Of a stretch of 6,310 bases of DNA, positions 1 to 5,822 are shown piece by piece. Every line of letters begins with the position of its first letter. The stretch's first letter is position 1. A model generated the notes under the pieces. The model did not search any database and was not told the origin of the DNA. It was given only the letters and a program-made list of their open reading frames with translations. The stretch comes from Rhodoferax sp. (GTDB lineage Bacteria > Pseudomonadota > Gammaproteobacteria > Burkholderiales > Burkholderiaceae_C). Position numbers and translations under genes: made by a program. Location of the stretch: NCBI GenBank assembly GCA_028292305.1, contig JAQGMQ010000530.1, positions 1-6,310 on the forward strand. Reading direction: 5' to 3'.

Positions 1-623
1 GCCCCCGCAATCGCGTTGAACAGGATCAGCCCGCCGAAGCTGTGGCCCACCACGACCACCTTCACGCGGTTGTACTTGCTGGCGTCGCGGTTGCGGATCG
101 AACGCAGGTTGGCCAGCAGTTCGCGCAGCGACCCCCGTGCGACGTGGTCGGCGCTGCTCTTGCGGTCGTAGAAGGTGAGGTTCTTGCCCACCGCCATCGA
201 CGCGCCCCGCCAGCCAACGAAGATGCCCACGGTGGCGGCCTTGGGGCTCAGCGCCGCCATGACCGGCATCACGTTGTTGGTGAAATTGACGACGTCCGGG
301 TCCGAAGCCTCGGCCGAATGTTTCCAGCCATGCACGAACACCACCACCTGCGTCGGCGTGTTGTCGCTGGTGTCGCTCACCAGGCTCAGCGCTTTTTCCA
401 GCTGGTCGCGCTGGTGGAACAGGCCCTGGTCGGTCAGCTCGACATAGGCCACCGAGAAGTCAGGCCTGCGTTCGACCGAATAGGCCGAGCAGTCCGGTGG
501 CGTGGCCGAAGTCACCGGTACCGGACATGTTTCGGCAAGCGGCCGGAAAGGCCCGTTGCGCGCACAGCCGGCCAGCAGACCGGCGAGCACACAACCCAGC
601 ATCAGTTGCGAGACCACTTTCAT
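1..623 (-). CDS. Probable lipoprotein alpha/beta-hydrolase (N-terminal 207 residues; 3' end outside window)
   Basis: An uninterrupted minus-strand frame runs from an ATG at 621-623 to the left edge without a stop. GGAG lies 7 nt before the ATG as ribosome binding site. Residues 1-20 form a lipoprotein signal: MKVVSQ, a hydrophobic core, then the lipobox LAGC with Cys20 as the expected lipidated residue. Core strand VVVFVHGW (about 93-100) is the usual HG oxyanion-hole segment of alpha/beta-hydrolases. VVVGHSFGG (about 190-198) is the nucleophile elbow GxSxG with Ser195. The catalytic acid and His would lie in the missing C-terminal half. The protein is probably exported, membrane-anchored, and acts as an esterase, lipase or related serine hydrolase; the substrate cannot be told. 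It is transcribed divergently from the FlxA-like gene. Seen: signal, lipobox and both motifs. Known: fold and motif roles. Inferred: enzymatic activity. Confidence 0.85.
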   Translation of the reverse strand, partial: MKVVSQLMLGCVLAGLLAGCARNGPFRPLAETCPVPVTSATPPDCSAYSVERRPDFSVAYVELTDQGLFHQRDQLEKALSLVSDTSDNTPTQVVVFVHGWKHSAEASDPDVVNFTNNVMPVMAALSPKAATVGIFVGWRGASMAVGKNLTFYDRKSSADHVARGSLRELLANLRSIRNRDASKYNRVKVVVVGHSFGGLILFNAIAG

Positions 624-782
624 TTCCAAGCTCCGGGGAGGCTGCGACGTCGCCCACTTTGCGCTTGGGACATGGATATTCCAACCTCCAGGCGTATGAA
701 GAATCGGAAGTCAGGCCCGGCTGCGGCGGCCGTTCATTCACCCGATGGGGGATGGCTGGCGTGGCGCGCCGGCGGTGGCGAT

Positions 783-809
783 TCAAGTTCCCGCGGAATC
801 TGCCGAGGA
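783..809 (+). promoter_or_regulatory. Candidate sigma-28 (FliA)-like promoter
   Basis: TCAAGTTC (783-790) and GCCGAGGA (802-809) each match 6 of 8 positions of the enterobacterial FliA consensus TAAAGTTT-N11-GCCGATAA. The spacing is exactly 11 nt. flxA in E. coli is known to be FliA-dependent, which makes the match notable. Against it, the -10 box overlaps the ribosome binding site, so a start point at the usual distance would fall at or near the ATG and leave a leaderless mRNA. The match could be chance. Confidence 0.25.
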
Positions 810-811
810 AG
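802..811 (+). promoter_or_regulatory. Ribosome binding site of the FlxA-like gene
   Basis: The purine-rich run GAGGAAG at 805-811 sits 4 nt before the ATG at 816 (9 nt counted from the GAGG core start). It selects this start within a long upstream-open frame that begins at position 42. The upstream part of that frame is antisense to the hydrolase gene and reads as low-complexity His/Arg-rich shadow sequence. Confidence 0.6.
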
Positions 812-815
812 AACC

Positions 816-1157
816 ATGCAAATTTCATCAAGTACAGCAGTCTCCGGCCGAGCGTCATCAGCGGGCAGTGCCGGCGACGGCAACCAGATCGACAAGCTGC
901 AGAAGCAACTGCGGGCATTGACCGAAGAGTTGAAGGGCGTTGTGGCGGAGGATATCGACGCCAAGCAGAAGCAGGCCAAGGCGGAGTTGCTGATGGCCGA
1001 GATCCAGATGGTGCAGGCACAGATCCAGGCGATCCAGCAGGCGCAGGCGCAGGCACAGTTGGATGCGCAGCGGGCGGCGGGGGATTCGTCTGCGGCCGGT
1101 GACTCGGCACGGCCAAAGGCAGGCGGCACCGGTGGTTTGGTGGATGCCTATGCTTGA
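816..1157 (+). CDS. FlxA-like coiled-coil protein
   Basis: The product is a 113-residue protein with three parts. A Ser/Ala/Gly-rich N-terminus (1-22) is followed by a strong predicted coiled coil from about residue 24 to 88. This starts with IDKLQKQLRALTEELK and continues through a Gln/Ala/Ile heptad stretch (AEIQMVQAQIQAIQQAQA). A Gly/Ala/Ser-rich tail (89-113) follows. This order, the short length and the LQKQL...LTEELK segment fit the FlxA-like family. E. coli flxA is a FliA-regulated gene of unclear function, so the biochemical role here is unknown; no enzyme motif, signal peptide or membrane segment is visible. The ATG at 816 is supported by GAGGAAG just upstream, and the next in-frame ATG (residue 60) is inside the coiled coil. 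It is monocistronic: the gene on the left is divergent and the one on the right convergent. The family call is by pattern recognition. Confidence 0.75.
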   Translation: MQISSSTAVSGRASSAGSAGDGNQIDKLQKQLRALTEELKGVVAEDIDAKQKQAKAELLMAEIQMVQAQIQAIQQAQAQAQLDAQRAAGDSSAAGDSARPKAGGTGGLVDAYA

Positions 1158-1178
1158 CGCCGGGCGCCGGTGTGGCTC

Positions 1179-1278
1179 CCCCTCCCGCGTGCGGGAGAGG
1201 GCTGGGGTGAGGGGGCGATTGATGTCCCGGCTCTCCGAACCGACCCTCGCCCTAACCCTCTCCCGCACGCGGGAGAGG
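1179..1278. repeat. Dispersed-type intergenic inverted repeat (two 35-bp arms)
   Basis: Arm 1 (1179-1213) and arm 2 (1244-1278) are reverse complements of each other apart from about four mismatches, separated by a 30-bp spacer. Each arm has an internal near-palindrome: CTCCCGCGTGCGGGAG in arm 1 (1183-1198) and the equivalent with central AC in arm 2, giving a 7-bp stem around a 2-nt centre. The arms also carry G-rich tracts ending in GTGAGGG and their complement. Translating such sequence gives peptides like LTPALSRTRE, a recognisable false product of dispersed repeats in many proteobacterial genomes. The element starts 21 bp after the FlxA-like stop codon. Its copy number and mobility cannot be judged from one window. 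It could also fold in RNA and end transcription from either side. Confidence 0.75.
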
Positions 1279-1426
1279 TGATAAGTCAGCGGGTGTTGAC
1301 CGATAGCGAGCGCAGCGACGCGTCCGGTATCCTGACCCCGACGAATCCAAGCACCGCAGGGTATCCGCAGCGACAGCGGAGGATCGCAGGCGAACGGGGA
1401 ATGGGGCCTGCCAATTCCCCCACCCC
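1279..1426. other. Non-coding remainder of the convergent intergenic gap, with short internal repeats
   Basis: No convincing gene is present. GGTATCC occurs at 1326-1332 and 1360-1366, and GCAGCGAC at 1312-1319 and 1367-1374, so the same two words appear twice in opposite order. A small hairpin, TCCGC (1364-1368) with GCGGA (1376-1380), lies in the second half. The word repetition suggests that this stretch is also repeat-derived, perhaps an extension of the adjacent inverted-repeat element, but that is inference. Confidence 0.4.
1396..1420 (-). terminator. Possible terminator hairpin downstream of the chemoreceptor gene
   Basis: Seven nt past the stop codon of the minus-strand chemoreceptor gene, GGGGAAT (1396-1402) pairs perfectly with ATTCCCC (1414-1420). 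Two further G-C pairs can form inside if one base is bulged. No T-tract follows on either strand, so it is not a canonical intrinsic terminator. It could instead protect the 3' end of the mRNA or be part of the neighbouring repeat sequence. Confidence 0.3.
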
Positions 1427-3016
1427 TCACCCCAAAGTCAACAACCCGCGCCCACCCCCCACCTGAAACACAGAAACCGCCTGCACCAACTGCTGCGCCT
1501 GTTCCCGCAAACTCTGCGCCGCCGCAGCCGACTCCTCCACCAACGCCGCGTTTTGCTGCGTCGCCTGGTCCATCTGCGAAACCGCTTCCCCGACCTGGTT
1601 CACCCCCGCACTCTGCTCCGTGCTGGCATGGCTGATCTCGGTCATCAAGGTGGTCAACTGGCGGATCGACTGCACCAGCTCCTGCATCGTGCCGCCGGCG
1701 CGGTCGACCAGCACCGTGCCCTGTTCCACCCGCTCCACGCTGGTGGCGATCAGGGCCTTGATTTCCTTGGCGGCGTCGGCGCTGCGCTGGGCCAGGCTGC
1801 GGACTTCGCTGGCCACCACGGCGAAGCCGCGGCCCTGCTCACCGGCGCGGGCGGCTTCCACCGCGGCGTTCAGCGCCAGGATGTTGGTCTGGAACGCAAT
1901 GCCGTCGATCACGCCGATGATGTCGACGATGCGGCGCGAGCTGTCGTTGATGCCCTTCATGGTGTCGACCACCTGCCGCACCGCGTCGCCGCCCTGGTCG
2001 GCCACCTGGGAGGCGGCGCTGGCCAGGCGGCTGGCTTCGCGGGCGCTCTCGGCGTTCTGGCGCACGGTGGAGCCGAGTTCTTCCATCGAGGCGGCGGTCT
2101 GCTCCAGCGCGCTGGCCTGTTGTTCGGTGCGGGCGCTGAGGTCGTTGTTGCCATGCGAGATTTCCGATGACGCCGTGGCCACGCCTTCGGCGCTGCGGCG
2201 CACCTGGGTCACGGTGTCGCTGAGGCTGGCCTGCATGTCCTTCAGCGACGCCATCACGCTCTGGGTGTCGCCCGGGGCCAGCGTGATCGGCAGGCTCAGG
2301 TCGCCCTTGGCCACGGCCTGCGCCACCTGCACGGCGGTGTCGGGCTCGCCGCCAAACTGGCGCAGCAAATTGCGGGTCATCGTGCCGCCGAACAGCAGCA
2401 AAAACGCGGCCATGGCCAAGGCCAGGCCACCGAGCGTGAGCGTGGCGTTGCGGCTGGCGGCCTTCGAGTTGGCGTGGGCTTCCTCCACCGCCTTCTGGTT
2501 GTAGGCGACCAGGGCATCGACGGCGTCGCCCAGGCTGTTGAACGATTTGCCCGAGTCCACCCGCGCGGCCAGGCGCAGCGCGTCCTGCGCGGCGTAGTCG
2601 GCGGCCTTGGCGCCGGCCAGCGTGGTGGCGGCGATGGCGCGGTAGGCATCCAGGCGCTGCACCAGCGTCTGGTACAGGGCGCGTTCGGTGTCGTTGTCGA
2701 TGCCTTTGGCGTATTCGGCCATCTGGCCGTTGAGGGCGGTGAGTGTGGTGGTCAACACCTTCTCGTCGGCGGCAACGTCGTTGCTGTTCGGTGCCAGCAC
2801 CAGGCTCAGCTCGGTCTGGCGCACGTTGTTGGTCGAATCGTTGATGGCCGAGACCAGCACCAGGCTCGGCACCGCGTCTTCGGCCAGAAAGCGTTCGGTG
2901 TCGCCGGCCGCGTTCAAGGCGATGTAGCCCACCAGGGCCATGACGAGACTGGACACCAGGCCTGCCAGGGACAGCAGCATCAGGCGGGTCCGCAGGGTCA
3001 TGTTTCGAAACGACAT
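1427..3016 (-). CDS. Methyl-accepting chemotaxis protein (4HB-type sensor, HAMP, signalling domain)
   Basis: A complete 529-residue transmembrane chemoreceptor. TM1 is at about 11-34. The periplasmic part, about 35-190, is helical and about 155 residues long, as in four-helix-bundle ligand domains. TM2 is at about 191-212, HAMP at about 214-266, and the cytoplasmic coiled-coil signalling domain covers the rest. The receptor tip that binds CheA and CheW is seen at about 366-402, with the near-invariant run IDGIAFQTNILALNAAVEAA followed by RAGEQGRGFAVVA. Gln/Glu pairs in TEQQASALEQTAASMEEL (298-314) are likely methylation or deamidation sites. The C-terminus ends in GGGRGLLTLG, with no NWETF-type CheR-docking pentapeptide. 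GAGGA lies 7 nt before the ATG at 3014-3016, favouring it over the internal Met6. The ligand is unknown. The gene is divergent from the cyclase cluster and convergent with the FlxA-like gene. Confidence 0.96.
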   Translation of the reverse strand: MSFRNMTLRTRLMLLSLAGLVSSLVMALVGYIALNAAGDTERFLAEDAVPSLVLVSAINDSTNNVRQTELSLVLAPNSNDVAADEKVLTTTLTALNGQMAEYAKGIDNDTERALYQTLVQRLDAYRAIAATTLAGAKAADYAAQDALRLAARVDSGKSFNSLGDAVDALVAYNQKAVEEAHANSKAASRNATLTLGGLALAMAAFLLLFGGTMTRNLLRQFGGEPDTAVQVAQAVAKGDLSLPITLAPGDTQSVMASLKDMQASLSDTVTQVRRSAEGVATASSEISHGNNDLSARTEQQASALEQTAASMEELGSTVRQNAESAREASRLASAASQVADQGGDAVRQVVDTMKGINDSSRRIVDIIGVIDGIAFQTNILALNAAVEAARAGEQGRGFAVVASEVRSLAQRSADAAKEIKALIATSVERVEQGTVLVDRAGGTMQELVQSIRQLTTLMTEISHASTEQSAGVNQVGEAVSQMDQATQQNAALVEESAAAAQSLREQAQQLVQAVSVFQVGGGRGLLTLG

Positions 3017-3208
3017 TCAGAAATCCTCGGGAAAGTAGGGTTGCGCTGACGATACGGGGCTGCCGTGCCGAGTCCTTTGGGGTTTTCCCTCTGCGTGCGC
3101 CGATACGACGCCGCGTGCGATTTATCACTAAAGCGGTGGACTGCGGCGTTACGATAAGTTCTATTTGTACCAAAAGGTGTGTGATTTCGGTATCCTGGGG
3201 CCTTGCAA
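3017..3208. promoter_or_regulatory. Divergent intergenic region between the chemoreceptor and cyclase genes
   Basis: This 192-bp gap must hold the promoters of both divergent units and is less GC-rich near its right end. No clean sigma-70 pair is visible on either strand. GCGTGCG occurs twice 20 bp apart (3093-3099 and 3113-3119), and CGATACG occurs twice (3050-3056 and 3101-3107). These could be protein-binding sites or chance in GC-rich DNA. A TAAAG (3129-3133) and TACGATAA (3150-3157) resemble sigma-28 boxes, but the spacing is 2 nt too long. Confidence 0.35.
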
Positions 3209-5164
3209 ATGTGCAATGTCTGCAAAAAGCGGCTTCGATACCCGATTTCCGTGCAAAACAAGTCTTCCACCCTCATTCACCGGATTCGCCTGCGCGTAGG
3301 TCGCACGGCGGTGTATGGCACGCTGGCTCTGGTGCTGGCGGCGCTGTCGCTGGCCGAGCTGGGCTGGTGGCACAAGCTGGACGCGCTGGACAACCGGGTG
3401 GGCGACGGCTTCCTGCGCTGGCACGCCAGGGAGCGGCGGCCGCCGGGCGACATCGTGCTGATCGACATCGACCAGCCCTCGCTGAAGAACGTGCAGATGC
3501 TGGACCTGGCCGGCGCCTGGTCGTGGCCGCGGGTGATCCACGCCGAGCTGATCAACGCGCTGGTGGCGCAACAGCCGCGTGCCATCGTCCTGGACCTGAT
3601 ACTTTCATCACCCGACCGCTTCCGCCCCGAGAACGACCGGCAACTGGCGCAGGCGCTGGCCTTCGAGCGGGCCTTCGTGCCGATCATCCTGATGGACGAT
3701 TCCACCCAGCAGGCCCGGCTGTCGATGGCGCCGCCGGCCATGGCCATCCGTGCGCGGCCCGGGGCCGACCCCGACGCGCAGCAGGGCATCGACGGCCCGG
3801 CGGCGCTGCCGGCCGAGGTCTGGCGCACCGGCTACATCAATTTCCTGAAAGACCGCGACGGCATCGGCCGCAGCACCGAGACCGGGCGCCTGGTCGGCGG
3901 CTGGTGGGTGCCGCACATCATCGGCCGGGTGGCCGACGCCCTGCAATGGCCGCAGCCGCCCGAGGGGGCGTTTCGCCTGAACTGGTACGGCCGCGAGTTC
4001 ACCCGCATCCCCTATGCCCAGGCCTACCTGGCCACGCAGACCGGCGACGGCAAGTTGCCGTTCGATGCGCGCGGCAAGGTGATCGTGATCGGCGCCACCG
4101 CCAGTGGCCTGCTCGACTTCGTGCCCACGCCGATCGACGCCACCACGCCCGGCCCGTTCCTGCTGGCCACCGGCCTGGCCAACCTGCAGGCCAACGACTG
4201 GCTGCGGCCGGCACCACGCTGGGCCAGCCCGGCGTTGGCGCTGGCGCTGATCGCGGCTTTCTGTGTGGCCTTCGTGCGCCGCGTGTCGCCGGTGTGGACC
4301 TTCGACCTGTACGCCCTGGTGGCCGCTGCGGCGCTCGGCGCGGCGTTCTTCGGGCTGCGGGTCAACGTGTACTGGATGCCGGTATCAGCGCTGGCGATGG
4401 GAGCCGCGGCGCTGCTGAGCTTCGGCCTGCTGTCGTCGCGGCTCGAAATGGGCCAGCGCCGGCACGTGCAGGCCATGTTCTCGCGCTTCGTCGATCCGCG
4501 CATCGTCAACCAGCTGTCCGATGCCGAGGAGGTGGCGCAGGCCGAAGTCTCGGCCAGCCGCGAGATCACCGTGCTGTTTTCCGACATCCGCGGTTTCACC
4601 AGCCTGTCGGAGCACCGCAAGCCCGAGGAGATCGTGGCCATCCTGAACCGCTATTTCGAGATGCAGGTCGACGTGATCTTCGCGCACCAGGGCACGCTCG
4701 ACAAATTCATCGGCGACGCGATCATGGCCTTCTGGAGTGCACCCGTGCCGCAGGCGAATCACGCCGCGCTGGCGGTGGAGGCGGCGCTGGGCATGTGCGA
4801 CGCCTTGCAGCGTTTCAGCGACGACATGGCGCGCGACGACCCCACGGCCAACTTCGACATCGGCATCGGTGTGCACACCGGCCAGGCGGTGGTGGGCTTT
4901 CTGGGCACGGCGCGCCGGCTCGACTACACGGCCATCGGCGACACCGTCAACCTCTGCAGCCGCATCGAAGGCTGCACCAAGGGCATCGCGCGGGTGCTGG
5001 TGTCGGACGAAACACGCCGGCAATGCGCCGATGCCTTCGACTTCATCGAACGCGGTGCCTTCGAGGTCAAGGGCCGCGAGCAACTGGTGCAGCTGTTCGA
5101 GCCGCGCCGGCTGGCCGTGCACGGCCAGCCGGCCCCATCTTCCCCCTCATTGCAAGCGGCATAG
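3209..5164 (+). CDS. CHASE2-domain membrane adenylate cyclase (class III)
   Basis: From the ATG at 3209 the product has 651 residues. A membrane segment at about 34-52 leads into an extracytoplasmic CHASE2 sensor domain at about 56-320, marked by GDIVLIDIDQPSL (80-92) and GKVIVIGATASGLLD (289-303). Three closely spaced TM helices follow (about 338-356, 363-383, 387-409), then a short linker and the class III cyclase domain (about 450-632). The catalytic set looks complete: metal-binding Asp459 (FSDIRGFT) and Asp503 (IGDAIMAF), Lys499 as purine-contact residue, Thr574 (DYTAIGD) as its partner, and Asn581 and Arg585 (NLCSR) for the transition state. Lys with Thr is the class IIIb form known from adenylate cyclases such as cyanobacterial CyaB1, so the expected reaction is ATP to cAMP plus pyrophosphate. 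The start is uncertain: TTG 3203 or GTG 3251 are alternatives, and only GGGG 8 nt upstream supports ATG 3209. It is the first gene of the three-gene unit. Confidence 0.93.
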   Translation: MCNVCKKRLRYPISVQNKSSTLIHRIRLRVGRTAVYGTLALVLAALSLAELGWWHKLDALDNRVGDGFLRWHARERRPPGDIVLIDIDQPSLKNVQMLDLAGAWSWPRVIHAELINALVAQQPRAIVLDLILSSPDRFRPENDRQLAQALAFERAFVPIILMDDSTQQARLSMAPPAMAIRARPGADPDAQQGIDGPAALPAEVWRTGYINFLKDRDGIGRSTETGRLVGGWWVPHIIGRVADALQWPQPPEGAFRLNWYGREFTRIPYAQAYLATQTGDGKLPFDARGKVIVIGATASGLLDFVPTPIDATTPGPFLLATGLANLQANDWLRPAPRWASPALALALIAAFCVAFVRRVSPVWTFDLYALVAAAALGAAFFGLRVNVYWMPVSALAMGAAALLSFGLLSSRLEMGQRRHVQAMFSRFVDPRIVNQLSDAEEVAQAEVSASREITVLFSDIRGFTSLSEHRKPEEIVAILNRYFEMQVDVIFAHQGTLDKFIGDAIMAFWSAPVPQANHAALAVEAALGMCDALQRFSDDMARDDPTANFDIGIGVHTGQAVVGFLGTARRLDYTAIGDTVNLCSRIEGCTKGIARVLVSDETRRQCADAFDFIERGAFEVKGREQLVQLFEPRRLAVHGQPAPSSPSLQAA

Positions 5165-5183
5165 CCGAAAGGACAGCAACGAC

Positions 5184-5822
5184 ATGGCCACCCTTTGCCG
5201 CACCCTTTGCAGCACCCTCTGCCGCACCGTTGACCGTGCCCATGACGGCACCCTTGAGCGCATCCGCCAGCGCTTGTGGCGGGGGCTGGCCGCGGCCTCT
5301 CTGGCCTCTCTGGCCTGTCTGGCCTGCATGGCTAATCTCGTGTTCGCCGCACCGCCCTCGGTCGAGGTCAGCACGGCCACCGAACTGCGCGCCACGCCCA
5401 CGCTGGACGGCAAGGTGATCACCCGGCTCGCCCAAGGCGCACGCGGCGAACGCACCGGCGGGCAGGGCGGCTGGGTCAAGCTGCGGGTGGCCGAGCAGGA
5501 AGGCTGGGTGCGGCTCACACACACCAAAGACATTGGCGCCGGGTCGCCGGCCTCCGCGCAGGCCACCCCAGCCTCGCAGGCCTCGGTGAGCAACCCCATC
5601 ACCGGCCTGGTGGGCATGTTCTCCGCCACCAGCAACAAGCCCACGGCCACCACCGGCACCCGCGGTCTCACGCAGGAGCAACTGGCCAATGCCCAGCCCG
5701 CGCCGGCCGAGGTGCGCCAGCTCGAAAAATACGCCATCACCGGGGCGCAGGCCGAACAGTTCGCGCGCAGCGGCAAGGTCGCCAGCCACAGCATCGAAGC
5801 CTATACCGGAGCTGACAAATGA
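5184..5822 (+). CDS. Exported SH3-like domain protein
   Basis: The product has 212 residues. The ATG at 5184 has AAAGGA about 10 nt upstream and lies 19 bp after the cyclase stop. A long, Cys-containing and basic N-region (1-33) precedes a hydrophobic core (about 34-54), with likely signal peptidase I cleavage after VFA near residue 55. A bacterial SH3-like domain covers about 59-113: ELRATPTLDGKVITRLAQG, GGWVKLRVAEQEGWVRL. Such domains often bind cell-wall peptides or other envelope partners. A Ser/Ala/Pro/Thr-rich linker (about 118-158) leads to a conserved-looking helical tail (RGLTQEQLANAQ, then RQLEKYAITGAQAEQFARSG; 160-198). No catalytic domain is seen. The N-region and signal core are built from in-frame tandem repeats. 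The stop overlaps the next start as ATGA, implying translational coupling. The role is inferred to be periplasmic and linked to the downstream protease. Confidence 0.85.
   Translation: MATLCRTLCSTLCRTVDRAHDGTLERIRQRLWRGLAAASLASLACLACMANLVFAAPPSVEVSTATELRATPTLDGKVITRLAQGARGERTGGQGGWVKLRVAEQEGWVRLTHTKDIGAGSPASAQATPASQASVSNPITGLVGMFSATSNKPTATTGTRGLTQEQLANAQPAPAEVRQLEKYAITGAQAEQFARSGKVASHSIEAYTGADK
5189..5229 (+). repeat. 12-bp tandem repeat inside the SH3-protein N-region
   Basis: Three 12-bp units follow head to tail: CACCCTTTGCCG (5189-5200), CACCCTTTGCAG (5201-5212) and CACCCTCTGCCG (5213-5224). A partial unit, CACCG, ends the run. As four codons each they give Cys at residues 5, 9 and 13. 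Gain or loss of a unit would keep the frame. Confidence 0.85.
5294..5326 (+). repeat. 9-bp tandem repeat encoding the signal-peptide core
   Basis: The units are GGCCTCTCT (5294-5302), the same again (5303-5311), GGCCTGTCT (5312-5320) and a partial GGCCTG (5321-5326). They encode the SLA-SLA-CLA stretch of the hydrophobic core, three codons per unit, so slippage would change the length of the core without a frameshift. Confidence 0.85.

Noticed and set aside
42..815. Upstream extension of the FlxA-like frame to position 42
   Set aside because: This part is antisense to the lipoprotein hydrolase and reads as His/Arg-rich noise; the ribosome binding site at 805-811 sets the start at 816.
858..1430. 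190-codon minus-strand open frame across the FlxA-like gene and repeat
   Set aside because: Its middle translates the inverted repeat (LTPALSRTRE-type peptide) and its end is antisense to the coiled-coil gene; it is not a real protein.
1553..2504. Two plus-strand open frames antisense to the chemoreceptor signalling region
   Set aside because: They show no ribosome binding site or recognisable domain, and their composition mirrors the coding strand.
3002..3011. Perfect 10-bp palindrome GTTTCGAAAC as an operator
   Set aside because: It lies inside codons 2-5 of the chemoreceptor gene and is short enough to be chance.
3129..3157. Sigma-28-like boxes TAAAG and TACGATAA before the cyclase
   Set aside because: The spacing between TAAA and the -10 box is 17 nt rather than 15, and there is no independent reason to expect FliA control of this gene.
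1839..3173. 444-codon minus-strand open frame overlapping the chemoreceptor
   Set aside because: The low-complexity Arg/Gly/Pro translation is a shadow of the chemoreceptor gene in GC-rich DNA.
3115..5418. 767-codon plus-strand open frame overlapping the cyclase gene
   Set aside because: It is a shadow frame: rich in Arg, Ala and Gly with no domain, while the overlapping frame gives clear CHASE2 and cyclase motifs.
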